Shown here: piece after piece, positions 23,624-32,436 of the stretch
Position numbering within the stretch: the first letter of the stretch is position 1
Layout of the letters: every line of letters begins with the position of its first letter
NCBI GenBank assembly: GCA_005772895.1
Contig: SXIH01000002.1
Coordinates: forward strand, 1 to 40,187
Origin: Bacteroidota bacterium
GTDB taxonomy: Bacteria > Bacteroidota > Bacteroidia > 2-12-FULL-35-15
Length of the DNA: 40,187 bases
Reading direction: 5' to 3'
Notes under the pieces: generated by a model
The model's input: the letters and a program-made list of their open reading frames with translations, nothing else
Told to the model about the DNA's origin: nothing
The model's database searches: none
Made by a program: the position numbers and the translations under genes

Positions 23624-25852
23624 TTATTTTGGTTTTTTAGCAACATGCATTAGTGAATTGTAAACAAAAGATGTTATTAAATCGGATGTATCTTTTGACT
23701 TGGTATACCTGGTTTCATACTTCATTACTTCACCTGTTTCTAAATTAAATAAAATGAAGAAATACGTATTGTGAGATTTTCTACTTTTTTCGTTGTATAC
23801 ACCAGACCAGGCCAAATATTTTGTTCCGTACTTTTCTATCAATGATTTAGTTTCATCTGTACCAACAATCAATTCATCAGGATTATCACCATGATTAAAA
23901 CGCTCTGTTAGCCAATCATTCAAAATGCTATTTAAGTTGTAACGATCAATGTCAGCAGTTGTCATGTTTTTTGTACCAACAATTTCATATGACAATTTTA
24001 ATCTCTCAGCACATTTTTTTTCAATTTCCAATAATTTAACCTGCTTTTCTTCCGATTCAAAGTAGTTAATCATCTCTTCACCTCCAACAGATTTTGCTTT
24101 CATATAAAATGGTTCTAAAAACAATACTTTTTCAATTCCTAACAGCGTGTACTTGTTTTTATTTTCTTTTGCAATCTGCTCTTCCAATTTCCTTCTCTCT
24201 TTATATGTCAAATTATCCTTCTTCTCTTCTGCTTTCCGTGTTAGACCTTTTGCTGCTCTTGTATATCTTTTTACAAATTCATTATCCTGAAGCAAACCAA
24301 CAAACGCATATTTAGTAAAATTTTCATCTGTTGTTATCTCTACTTTTTGTTGCTGTTTTTTAATTTTAGAATACTTGCTTTCTTCGGCAGTAGTATCAAC
24401 CTCAACAGCTGCTTTAACAGTATCTACAGCAACTAATTGGGCTTTACTAGATTTTGAGAAATCTCCAATATACAGCTCGTTGGAATTTACCATTTCAGAA
24501 AAAAGACTGTCAGTTAAAGAAGACAGTACTACATCCTCAGGATTTTTTTTGTAGGCCTTATAAGCGTATGATAAAGCTATTGTATTAAGTTCTTTTGCAT
24601 CAAGGTTATCAAGCATATAATACAAACGCTGTGAAGGTCCTTCGATTCTCTCATAGTCAGGAATTGAATAGCTTTTGGATGAAAGTCGTGCATTATTTGC
24701 AATGTTAAAACTATATCGTGATTTAATTCTATCAGAGCTGGACTCGGAGACTGCAATGTTGTATAATGCTTTAGCAACAATTTTTTTTAAATATAAATTT
24801 TCAGGATATTTTTCTAAAAGGATATATGAAGCATAAATTGCATTCACATAATCCCTATCAATTAAATAAAGCCTGCAAGATTCAAAACGGGCAATTTCTC
24901 TGGCTTTCTTAAATTCCTCTTCTGATACCAAGTATTTTTTACGGCTTGCTTCATCCGAAACAACTAATTCTGGCTCTACAGCACCCCTTCTCTTACGAAT
25001 ATTGGGATGGGTACTTTTTGAATCATCGTAATCATCATTTGATTTTATTTCAGAAGTCTTTTTAAGAAAAACTGTATCGGGAAGAATCAAATATTCATCC
25101 TCAAAAAATGATTTTTTAAAATCAACCAATTCAAATGGCAAATAGGAATACTGCAAAACATCAAATGCACCACTCAAAGCTTTTACGCTATAACCCGATT
25201 CCTTAATACGCACCAATCCTTCAGCATCTGCCTCGGTTTCATTTTCCTGTGAAAATCTATATTTAGCAATATTTCTTGCCTCATAAGAACCCGTTTCATA
25301 AGTGCTGGTTCCTCTCTCCAACTTCATATTTTCAATGTACTGATTAACAGAATGTTTTTTTACAACGTGTGTTAATTCATGAGAAATTACGTATGCTAAC
25401 TGAGCTTCATTTTCTAATTGTGCGAGCAAGCCTGCATTAATAAAAATAAAACCTTTGTCGAAGGCATGAGCATTTACGTGAGGGGATTTGGTAACATAAA
25501 TATGAATTTGTTTTCTTAATTCAGGATTATTTTTCAACAGTTCATCTGCCACTTTATTCACATAAATTCCAAGCGGATCATTAATTAAGACATCACCACT
25601 TAAAAGTAAATCTCTTAAGAAATAGTTACTTGAAATGGTAAATTGCTGTTTTGCCATTCTATCGGTTCCATAGCCAATATTTTTTATATCCTCTTCAGAT
25701 AATGATCTGGCCGTTTTTAAAAACTCTTCAGGTAATGCCCCTGAAGACTTTAATGGAATATAATTTGTAGCATATTGAGCAACTAGTACTCTTGAAAAGA
25801 ACAAGAATACTATCCATACGAAAATTATTTTTTTATACATCGATTTACCCAT
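23624..25852 (-). CDS. Secreted M48-family metalloprotease with large unknown C-terminal region
   Basis: This is a zinc metallopeptidase located in the periplasm or at the membrane, with a signal peptide ending LVAQ. The catalytic motif HELTH is at about 158-162 of the 742-residue product, and the third ligand Glu lies in ENETEADAEGL about 45 residues later. This is the BepA/YfgC-like M48C arrangement. In BepA the protease is followed by TPRs and works in outer-membrane protein quality control. Here roughly 500 residues follow with some helical repeat character (about 310-440) and a novel C-terminal domain. Starts at 25852 or 25840 are both ATG. Two barrel genes follow within two bases, fitting an outer-membrane assembly role, which is inference. 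Confidence 0.85.
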   Translation of the reverse strand: MGKSMYKKIIFVWIVFLFFSRVLVAQYATNYIPLKSSGALPEEFLKTARSLSEEDIKNIGYGTDRMAKQQFTISSNYFLRDLLLSGDVLINDPLGIYVNKVADELLKNNPELRKQIHIYVTKSPHVNAHAFDKGFIFINAGLLAQLENEAQLAYVISHELTHVVKKHSVNQYIENMKLERGTSTYETGSYEARNIAKYRFSQENETEADAEGLVRIKESGYSVKALSGAFDVLQYSYLPFELVDFKKSFFEDEYLILPDTVFLKKTSEIKSNDDYDDSKSTHPNIRKRRGAVEPELVVSDEASRKKYLVSEEEFKKAREIARFESCRLYLIDRDYVNAIYASYILLEKYPENLYLKKIVAKALYNIAVSESSSDRIKSRYSFNIANNARLSSKSYSIPDYERIEGPSQRLYYMLDNLDAKELNTIALSYAYKAYKKNPEDVVLSSLTDSLFSEMVNSNELYIGDFSKSSKAQLVAVDTVKAAVEVDTTAEESKYSKIKKQQQKVEITTDENFTKYAFVGLLQDNEFVKRYTRAAKGLTRKAEEKKDNLTYKERRKLEEQIAKENKNKYTLLGIEKVLFLEPFYMKAKSVGGEEMINYFESEEKQVKLLEIEKKCAERLKLSYEIVGTKNMTTADIDRYNLNSILNDWLTERFNHGDNPDELIVGTDETKSLIEKYGTKYLAWSGVYNEKSRKSHNTYFFILFNLETGEVMKYETRYTKSKDTSDLITSFVYNSLMHVAKKPK

Positions 25853-25864
25853 CACAAGTATTTT

Positions 25865-27445
25865 TTATTTTATTTCAATTGAAAAAAGCATATTCTTTTT
25901 CTTTTTCCTTTCAACAGCAACTAAATTATTTTTTCTTCCATCAACAAATTTCCTGCAATACAAATTCGTTTCATATTGTTCGGCAGCACCCAAATTATAC
26001 TTTTTCACTTCCCCTTTTTCATTGATGTCTATTCCGGCAACAAATCCACCTCTTCGGCTTTGATGCATTTTAGGGGCCTCATTTTCTTTAAGTGTAAAAT
26101 TTTCTATGTGATCTAAATAAAATAAGTGCACATGACTACCTTTTACGGCTGATGAGAATGAAATCCCCACTCCTGCTGCTCCGCCTTCGTGTTGACGCTT
26201 AGGAATTTTTCTTATCCAACCTAAATTTCCTGCTGGATCAATGCTGAAAACAAAAATATCATTTGCATAAGTATCGTATGTAGTAGTAGTAGTTTTTCCG
26301 TTATAGTGTGTTGTAGTTACTACATAATATATTTCCGAAACTATAATTGTTGACCCATTTTCTAAAAAATGAATGTTTTTAATTTCAAGGTTATTGATTC
26401 CTAAATCTTTCTTTTCATTTCCTTCATTTTTCTTTTCCTTTTTTTCTAACTTTTCTTTTTCTCTATCCGTCATAAAAGATTTAATAATTTCTGAAGGAAT
26501 TTCATAATATCCGCCACCTAGTTTTGAAAATTTTCCATTTGCAACATCCAGCTTCACCATATAAGCACCATCAATAGAAGGATTACCCATTTTTGAATAA
26601 AAGCCTGCAACTACAATATTGTTTGCTTTGTCTTCATATAAATAAGTATCTCTTAAAATATAATCGTCCAACTTTAATTCAATTATCTTAGGATCTTTTT
26701 TATCTTTTGAATAAACTAAAATCTCAAAACGACCTTCTTTTCCCTCTGCTCCACGAACACTAATCAAAAAATAGAGTTTTCCATCATTTGATACTTGATA
26801 ATCCAAAGTACTCATTTGAGCTTCAGTATATGGCATTTCATATTCACCACCCCAGATTAGTTTCAGATTTTCATCATACATATAAAAACCGTATTCTTCT
26901 TTGTTCAATTCATTTTTGCGTTCACGGTTATGTAAAGTATACTTAAAAAACAATTTTGTTTTATCATTTGAGTTAGAAATTCCATATCCCCAGCCTCCAC
27001 CAATGATTCCGCGTGAACTCTGAAATAATTTAACAGGTTCGCCTGAAGTTTCAAGAGAAGTAGGAGAAAATTCTACTGCTGCTAGTCCTTCCGTTTTTGT
27101 TTCTTTAAACACTTCTCTAACTATCACAAAAGATTTTTTGCTGGTTAATGCTACACGTTCAAAGTATGATTTTTTGTTATCAAACATTGATTTGATATTA
27201 GGAGAATTGGAATTTGATAGCGTTAAGCCCGAAAATATCTGAAAGCCTATTTTATCCAATTTATCGCCTTTTGCATAGGTAAGCAAAACATCTCCATTTG
27301 CTAAAGGATTTGTTTGAACCAAAGGAAGATCATCTACACTCTCAAACTCAGTTGAGGATTTTATAGAATAAGGCCCTTTTTGAGAAAATGCTATTTGATT
27401 GACAAATAATAATGCAATAACCGAAGTAAAAAATTTAATATTCAT
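25865..27445 (-). CDS. Secreted protein of unknown function, beta-propeller-like
   Basis: A signal peptide (MNIKFFTSVIALLFVNQIAFSQ) leads to about 500 residues with recurring strand patterns such as GKLYFLISVRG, NNIVVAGFYSKMG and GSTIIVSEIYYVVTTTH. This hints at a propeller of six or seven blades, but I see no diagnostic repeat. A Lys/Glu-rich charged insert lies around residues 325-348 (REKEKLEKKEKKNEGNEKK). No lipobox and no sorting domain are seen. It is nine to twelve bases upstream of the M48 gene, so the two are co-expressed. I do not recognise the family. Confidence 0.7.
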   Translation of the reverse strand: MNIKFFTSVIALLFVNQIAFSQKGPYSIKSSTEFESVDDLPLVQTNPLANGDVLLTYAKGDKLDKIGFQIFSGLTLSNSNSPNIKSMFDNKKSYFERVALTSKKSFVIVREVFKETKTEGLAAVEFSPTSLETSGEPVKLFQSSRGIIGGGWGYGISNSNDKTKLFFKYTLHNRERKNELNKEEYGFYMYDENLKLIWGGEYEMPYTEAQMSTLDYQVSNDGKLYFLISVRGAEGKEGRFEILVYSKDKKDPKIIELKLDDYILRDTYLYEDKANNIVVAGFYSKMGNPSIDGAYMVKLDVANGKFSKLGGGYYEIPSEIIKSFMTDREKEKLEKKEKKNEGNEKKDLGINNLEIKNIHFLENGSTIIVSEIYYVVTTTHYNGKTTTTTYDTYANDIFVFSIDPAGNLGWIRKIPKRQHEGGAAGVGISFSSAVKGSHVHLFYLDHIENFTLKENEAPKMHQSRRGGFVAGIDINEKGEVKKYNLGAAEQYETNLYCRKFVDGRKNNLVAVERKKKKNMLFSIEIK

Positions 27446-27483
27446 ATAGTTTAATGTTTTAGTGTTTTATCAGACAACAAGAT

Positions 27484-27523
27484 AAAAAAAAATCCCGCTT
27501 CTGTAACCAGAAGCGGGATTTTT
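27484..27523 (-). terminator. Strong terminator after the 27540-28154 gene
   Basis: Arms of 16 bases, AAAAATCCCGCTTCTG (27488-27503) and its exact complement (27508-27523), enclose the loop TAAC. On the minus strand a run of about nine T follows. It separates the small secreted protein gene from the M48 operon downstream. Confidence 0.85.
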
Positions 27524-27539
27524 ACAATATTTATGGTAT

Positions 27540-28154
27540 TTATTTCATCTTTTTAGCCATTCCTGCACCAACCTCTTTTCCGCACTTAGCATAACATTCT
27601 TTAATAGAAGCTGTAGGGTCAAAATCCCAGTCACTTCCACCCATATTCACACCTTGAGCTGTAACCAGGCCTTTAGCCATAACTTTACCGGTAGCAATTT
27701 CTATCCAATAAATTTCAAAGCGGCAGAAAGGATTTTGCTTCATAACTACAGAGTTAAAGCCTGGTTCTGTCATTACCGTTTTTACTTTAATGGTGTATTT
27801 TGCATCTTTTTCGTTTTTAGCAGCTGTAGCGTTTGTTTTGCCTTTGAATAACATTTTATTGATTAGTTCTTCAAACATTGGTTCATATACAGAAGATCTG
27901 TTATTCACCCATTTTTCTGCCCAACGATCACCTTTTCCAGGCTGTTTAGCATTGTGCTTTGCAATTTTATCTGCTTTGTATTCAGATTCAGGTATTTTAC
28001 CAACTAACATATCAGTATAATCATACTCAATATTGAATTTTTTTTGCCCTTTTAAAAAAGCCATACTCTTATCACCTTCAACGATTTTTTGTGCAATTAA
28101 TGAATTGGAGAAGGCGATTAGACCAACAATTGCAAGTAATTTTAATGTTTTCAT
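27540..28154 (-). CDS. Small secreted protein of unknown function (PGKGD family, paralogue 1)
   Basis: A signal peptide (MKTLKLLAIVGLIAFSNSLIAQ) precedes about 180 residues. Motifs shared with the neighbour at 28235 are YDYTDM, QPGKGD, FEELINK and DAKYTIKVKT, so they are paralogues. The mature domain alternates strands (YTIKVKTVM, RFEIYWIEIATGKVMAKG) with a Gly/Cys-containing end. I do not recognise a named domain. The frame extends to 28196, but a perfect -7 box there supports ATG 28154. A strong terminator follows, so it forms its own transcription unit. Confidence 0.75.
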   Translation of the reverse strand: MKTLKLLAIVGLIAFSNSLIAQKIVEGDKSMAFLKGQKKFNIEYDYTDMLVGKIPESEYKADKIAKHNAKQPGKGDRWAEKWVNNRSSVYEPMFEELINKMLFKGKTNATAAKNEKDAKYTIKVKTVMTEPGFNSVVMKQNPFCRFEIYWIEIATGKVMAKGLVTAQGVNMGGSDWDFDPTASIKECYAKCGKEVGAGMAKKMK

Positions 28155-28193
28155 AGTTTTATTTTTTAGTTTGTTGTTTCCCCTTGTGGAAAA

Positions 28194-28201
28194 CAAATGT
28201 A
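28194..28201 (-). promoter_or_regulatory. -7 box (TACATTTG) for the small secreted protein gene
   Basis: The minus strand reads TACATTTG, matching TAnnTTTG. It predicts a leader of about 30 bases before ATG 28154. A TTTTG lies upstream but closer than the usual 19-base spacing. Confidence 0.5.
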
Positions 28202-28234
28202 TTTATTTTAATAGACAAAAGCTATACCATTTTA

Positions 28235-28855
28235 TTATTTTTTATTCTTTTTTATATGTTCAGTAAACGACTTTGCTATTTTAGCGAAGGCACCTTCTAC
28301 ACACATTCCAGAGTTAGCAACCGAACACATTGCTCCCCCCTGAACATGTTTAATTGTTGATTTAGACAAAATCACATCCGGCTTATTTGTTTCGGTAATA
28401 ATAAATTCACAAGTAATCCAAGCCGGAATAGCACCAATACCTCCTGAGGAGAATTGACCCGGGAATACAACTAATGTTTTTACTGTTAATGTATAAGCTG
28501 CATCCGTATTGCTCTGACTCAAATTAAGTTTACCAAAATATTTATTCCAAAGCTCTTCGAATTTATACGGCCAGCCTTCCTTTTTGTAGGACTCCCAACT
28601 AGCTATAAATTCATCCCCTTTTCCCGGAACACTTTCATTCAACTGTTTTCGCATCTTATCCAAATAAACAGCTTCTGTTGATCCTTCCGACATCATCATT
28701 TCAGAATAATCGTATTTAACCATCAATTTTGTCTGGTTGCCTAACATTTTTAAATCACCAAGGTCTTGGTAGACAAGTTGGGCATTAGATCCTACACTTA
28801 TTAAAAGAGTAAAAAATAATATCAGAATCTTACTAGTTTTTTTCATATGTCTCAT
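28235..28855 (-). CDS. Small secreted protein of unknown function (PGKGD family, paralogue 2)
   Basis: A signal peptide (MKKTSKILILFFTLLISVGSNAQ) is followed by a domain of about 180 residues with YDYSEM, VPGKGD, FEELWNK and DAAYTLTVKT in the same order as the adjacent paralogue. Several Cys occur near the C-terminus (GGAMCSVANSGMCVEGAF). ATG 28855 overlaps the stop of the CoA ligase gene in an ATGA arrangement, which indicates coupling; ATG 28846 is a close alternative. The function is unknown. Confidence 0.75.
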   Translation of the reverse strand: MRHMKKTSKILILFFTLLISVGSNAQLVYQDLGDLKMLGNQTKLMVKYDYSEMMMSEGSTEAVYLDKMRKQLNESVPGKGDEFIASWESYKKEGWPYKFEELWNKYFGKLNLSQSNTDAAYTLTVKTLVVFPGQFSSGGIGAIPAWITCEFIITETNKPDVILSKSTIKHVQGGAMCSVANSGMCVEGAFAKIAKSFTEHIKKNKK

Positions 28856-30138
28856 CTTTTATCAAAAAACACCACCGGTTTTCTGCTTAATTCAGGAAAT
28901 TGAATTTTATTAATTACATCTATATCTTCGAATTTTACTTGAGGAGCTACACGCAATTTTGCTCTGAAATGGTCTTTGATGTCTTTCTCGAAATTTTCAG
29001 GAATATTTTCGCAACCAATTCGAATTAAAATTTCATCTGTTCCTATATCATTTGTAAATACTTCAACCACATAATTTGTAACTCCTTCGATGTTGTTTAA
29101 AATATCATACAAAGCAGGTGGATAAAGTGTTGTTCCTTTATACTTGATCATTTGTTTTCTTCTTCCAACAATTGGCCCTAACCGAATGGTTGTCCTTCCG
29201 CAAGTGCAAGGCTCAGAATAATGAGAACATAAATCTCCCGTTTTGAAACGCAACAAAGGCATTCCTTCTACACCTAATGTTGTAATAGTAACTTCTCCCG
29301 GTTCACCTTCGGCAACCGGGTTATTGTCTTCATCTAAAAATTCCACAATCACTAATTCGGGATGGTGATGACCGCCTTTTCCCGCTGCACATTCTGTAAA
29401 TGCTGCGCTCATTTCGGTGCTGGCATAAGTAGAAAACAATTTAATGTCCCATTTATCTTTTATGCGTTGTCCGAGTGTAGTCAGACTAAAATCTTCGTTA
29501 CGCAATGATTCACCAATACAAATCGCTTTATTAATAGAAGTATTTTTATAATCGATGCCATTTGCTTCGGCATATTCAATCAACTTTAATAAAAAAGATG
29601 GAACAGTTACAAACGCTGTTGGATTGATACGATTAATCGTATCCCATTGCAATTCCGGGATTCCTCCTCCTACTCGGACAACACCTGCACCTAATTTCCG
29701 GATTCCTAAGAAATAGGCTAAACCAGCCATGAATCGTTTGTCCAAGGTTGTCATCAATTGAAAAATATCATCGGAAGTAGAATCAGCGCATTCAAATGAA
29801 ATGCATTCGTTGTATGCTAATCTGTCTAAATCTTTATCCGTCATTGGAAACAAAACAGGATCTCCCAATGTTCCGGAAGTAGTTATATAATCAATAATTT
29901 TACTTGGTGCCACACAAATAAAATCATCGTTACGATTTTGAATGTCATCTTTTGTAGTAACAGGAATCTGCTGTAAATCCTCTAAAGTTTTAATTTTAGA
30001 AATATCAATGTTATTCTTTTTGAATAATTCGGAATAAAATTTAGAACGCTCAGAAATATATTGAAGTAAAGCAGGTAATTGCTCCTCTTGGTGCTTCTTT
30101 TGCTCTGATAAGGATTTTGTTTCTATTTGAGGAATCAT
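28852..30138 (-). CDS. PaaK-like phenylacetate/aryl-CoA ligase family protein
   Basis: This is an AMP-forming acyl/aryl-CoA ligase. The phosphate-binding loop is YITTSGTLGDPVLFPMT, the A5-like motif is STYASTEMSAAFTEC, A7 is LLRFKTGDLC, and a Cys cluster CSHYSEPCTCGR precedes IVGRRKQMIKYKGTTLYP. These match PaaK and the aryl-CoA ligases found in Bacteroidota pigment clusters. At 428 residues it is full length. It lies 53 bases after acpS and couples to a small secreted protein gene. The substrate could be phenylacetate, given a paaZ gene in the window, or a cinnamic/benzoic-type starter, given acpS and C45 neighbours. I slightly favour the latter. Confidence 0.82.
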   Translation of the reverse strand: MIPQIETKSLSEQKKHQEEQLPALLQYISERSKFYSELFKKNNIDISKIKTLEDLQQIPVTTKDDIQNRNDDFICVAPSKIIDYITTSGTLGDPVLFPMTDKDLDRLAYNECISFECADSTSDDIFQLMTTLDKRFMAGLAYFLGIRKLGAGVVRVGGGIPELQWDTINRINPTAFVTVPSFLLKLIEYAEANGIDYKNTSINKAICIGESLRNEDFSLTTLGQRIKDKWDIKLFSTYASTEMSAAFTECAAGKGGHHHPELVIVEFLDEDNNPVAEGEPGEVTITTLGVEGMPLLRFKTGDLCSHYSEPCTCGRTTIRLGPIVGRRKQMIKYKGTTLYPPALYDILNNIEGVTNYVVEVFTNDIGTDEILIRIGCENIPENFEKDIKDHFRAKLRVAPQVKFEDIDVINKIQFPELSRKPVVFFDKR

Positions 30139-30191
30139 ACTACTCCAACGAATTACTAATTTTTACGAAATATACGAATTACGAATCTCCA

Positions 30192-30563
30192 TTAACCTTC
30201 TAACACAACCGTTGCCATTGCCATATCTTTAACGTGCGACAAGGAAACGTGAATTGTTTTAATATTTTTTTCTTTAATTATTTCTGCAGTTGTTCCAACA
30301 ATTACCAAAGTTGGTTTTCCTAATTCATCATTCACCACTTCCACTTCATTAAATGCCATTCCGCCTCTCCAACCTGTTCCCAATGCTTTAAAAAATGCTT
30401 CCTTCGCAGCAAAACGTGCTGCATAACTTTCTGCAAAATTTGTTTTCGATTCGCAATAAGCAATTTCCACTTTGGAAAATACTTTTTCCTTAAAGCTATT
30501 GTTCTCAATACTTTTTGCTATGCGTGGCACTTCTGCTATGTCTGTTCCTATTCCTATAATCAA
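30192..30563 (-). CDS. acpS: Holo-[acyl-carrier-protein] synthase
   Basis: AcpS transfers the 4'-phosphopantetheine arm from CoA to the serine of acyl carrier proteins. The two metal/CoA motifs are present: GIGTDIAEVPRI at 4-15 (Asp8) and FAAKEAFFKALGTGW near 51-65 (Glu55). The length of 123 residues is normal for the trimeric AcpS type. Its neighbours are a CoA ligase and a C45 hydrolase. It may be the housekeeping AcpS or may serve a dedicated carrier protein; with no other phosphopantetheinyl transferase in view I cannot say. Confidence 0.93.
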   Translation of the reverse strand: MIIGIGTDIAEVPRIAKSIENNSFKEKVFSKVEIAYCESKTNFAESYAARFAAKEAFFKALGTGWRGGMAFNEVEVVNDELGKPTLVIVGTTAEIIKEKNIKTIHVSLSHVKDMAMATVVLEG

Positions 30564-30602
30564 TTTTAGATTTTTTGAATTTTAGAATTTTAGAATTGGC
30601 TA

Positions 30603-32312
30603 CTACCTATTTTTTTCTTGGGCTTGAACTATACTCTTCTCAATCGCTTCCTTATCTTGAAGTGTTGTAATCTCTTTTGAAAGGGCTAAATTATAATATT
30701 TTAAAGCTTCTGTCGTATTCTTTTCATCGCTATAATAATTTCCTAAAATAAAATAGGTTTCCCAAAGTTCAGGATTCGATTGAATGAAATTACTAATAGT
30801 TTTTGAATCTATAGAGTATTTTACATTGTGCTTACGTTTTACTTGAAATCCTTCTCTAAAAAGTTTATAGGAAACGAAGTTTTTGTACTCCTTCGAATAC
30901 AAAAAACTATCAGCAGGAACATTCAATTCCTTTTCATACAATTCTTTTTTTGCTTTTAATGTTGGCGCTTCTGCAAATACTTTGTTTAAATCGTAGCATA
31001 CATATTGTCCGAGTTGAAAAGGATTTGTGGAAACCCAGACTTGCAACTTAGCAGGTTTGAAAATTACGGAGTGGTGAGCTATCAATTGATTCAAGGCCTT
31101 TTCGTTTCCCATTCCAATATCTTTTCCATCTATTCCTTTTTGATTTCTCAAAATTGCTGCTGCATCTTTCACAGAAATTTTTGGTGTCTCATTTACCAAT
31201 TGAGTCAAATGTTTCAACCGGTAATTGGATGAACTTTTTTCGATGTTCGTTTGATTAATTAAATCCGTAGCAAATGCTTTTCCCTGATAATGATTGGCGC
31301 AAATGATGTAATCCGAATTTTCTGAATTATACAATTCTGTTTTGGAAGGCGTTTTTTCAATGGTTGCTGTTCTATTATCTGCCAGTGAACCGATCATTAT
31401 AGATTCGGAGACAAATGTTTTTCGTTTTTGAGCAATCGCATAAGCTTCGTCAATGTTTTTTGCATACTGCAATATTTCTCTAGCTAATATTGAAATTGGA
31501 GTTGCTGCTCCTGTTGGAATTTCTGATTTGGATGCGTTAATCGTAACCGTCAATCCTTTTTCATTCATCCCTGAAACTGTTCCTATCATTCCGGCCCAGG
31601 AAATCATCATCAGCTTATAACCCTCTTTCGGTTTTACAAAATTTATGAGTTTATCTTCTGCGAAAGCATCGCCCACATAAAAATCAAAATTCCTTCCAAT
31701 CAACAAAGAGCCATCATCAGTTTTATCTTTCCAAGCGCCAAAAGCAGTACAACCTACCGTCATGTTTTTATCTTGCAAAGCATGACCAATGTCGTGAGCT
31801 GCGTGATAATTCAACATTCTGTAATATTTCGGAGCAATAAAATCAAATTGATCGGATGCAGAAAGTGACTCTCCATAAATTTCCAATTTGTATTCTTCCG
31901 GAATGTATTCATCCAGATTTCTGTTAAAAAAAGCAATAAAAAATTTGAGATAATTCAACATTCCCTGTGAAGGAATCATTTTTTTAATCTGACCAACAAA
32001 AGCTATTTCTTGTTTTTCGGCAAGTTCTTTATTCAACTTTCCTTCTATTACACCACGTTCAAACCCATCGCCTTCTATATATATTTCCCATAAGCCTGTT
32101 TCACTTTTTTTAATCCAATTATTTTTAAGGGTGTAAAAATCTGGAGAAACTTCTGTACGATTGGAATCAACAATTGATAAATCTTCCGGAACCGGAGTTT
32201 TGATAGTAACCGTTATGATAAACCAAACCAACAGAATGAGTAATACATCCATTACCACAAAAAAGGAGTAGAATAACCAGCGGGCAAGTCGTATAAGTAT
32301 ATTTTTTATCAT
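30603..32312 (-). CDS. C45-type Ntn hydrolase/acyltransferase with membrane anchor and C-terminal TPR
   Basis: One N-terminal membrane helix (about residues 15-36) anchors an extracytoplasmic domain. A Cys in MTVGCTAFGAW (Cys188), followed by GSLLIGRNFDF, is the N-terminal-nucleophile site of the acyl-CoA:6-aminopenicillanate acyltransferase (C45) and choloylglycine-hydrolase-like family, which cleave or form amide bonds. In autoprocessed members this Cys becomes the new N-terminus. Near the end, WETYFILGNYYSDEKNTTEALKYYNLAL is a TPR-like unit. Relatives recur in flexirubin/aryl-polyene clusters. A frame starting at TTG 32315 exists, but ATG 32312 is better. It begins the run to acpS and the CoA ligase. 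Confidence 0.78.
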   Translation of the reverse strand: MIKNILIRLARWLFYSFFVVMDVLLILLVWFIITVTIKTPVPEDLSIVDSNRTEVSPDFYTLKNNWIKKSETGLWEIYIEGDGFERGVIEGKLNKELAEKQEIAFVGQIKKMIPSQGMLNYLKFFIAFFNRNLDEYIPEEYKLEIYGESLSASDQFDFIAPKYYRMLNYHAAHDIGHALQDKNMTVGCTAFGAWKDKTDDGSLLIGRNFDFYVGDAFAEDKLINFVKPKEGYKLMMISWAGMIGTVSGMNEKGLTVTINASKSEIPTGAATPISILAREILQYAKNIDEAYAIAQKRKTFVSESIMIGSLADNRTATIEKTPSKTELYNSENSDYIICANHYQGKAFATDLINQTNIEKSSSNYRLKHLTQLVNETPKISVKDAAAILRNQKGIDGKDIGMGNEKALNQLIAHHSVIFKPAKLQVWVSTNPFQLGQYVCYDLNKVFAEAPTLKAKKELYEKELNVPADSFLYSKEYKNFVSYKLFREGFQVKRKHNVKYSIDSKTISNFIQSNPELWETYFILGNYYSDEKNTTEALKYYNLALSKEITTLQDKEAIEKSIVQAQEKNR

Positions 32313-32323
32313 CAATTGTATCG

Positions 32324-32331
32324 CAAAGATA
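32324..32331 (-). promoter_or_regulatory. -7 box (TATCTTTG) for the C45-acpS-ligase run
   Basis: The minus strand reads TATCTTTG, a perfect TAnnTTTG. Its end is only about 12 bases from ATG 32312, so the transcript would be nearly leaderless. If not used, no other obvious promoter is present in the 124-base divergent gap. Confidence 0.4.
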
Positions 32332-32436
32332 ACAATAATAGTAGTTTCAGAGCATTGATTTTTTGAGCTATTTCTGACGTTTGTTTATCAAAAATTAGTA
32401 TTTTTAGTTCCCCTCTTTGAAGGGAAAAACTATTCT

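Noticed and set aside
30139..30191. Repeated ACGAATTAC units between the CoA ligase and acpS as a possible operator
   Set aside because: The unit is a simple AT-rich sequence occurring twice and typical of low-complexity Bacteroidota intergenic DNA.
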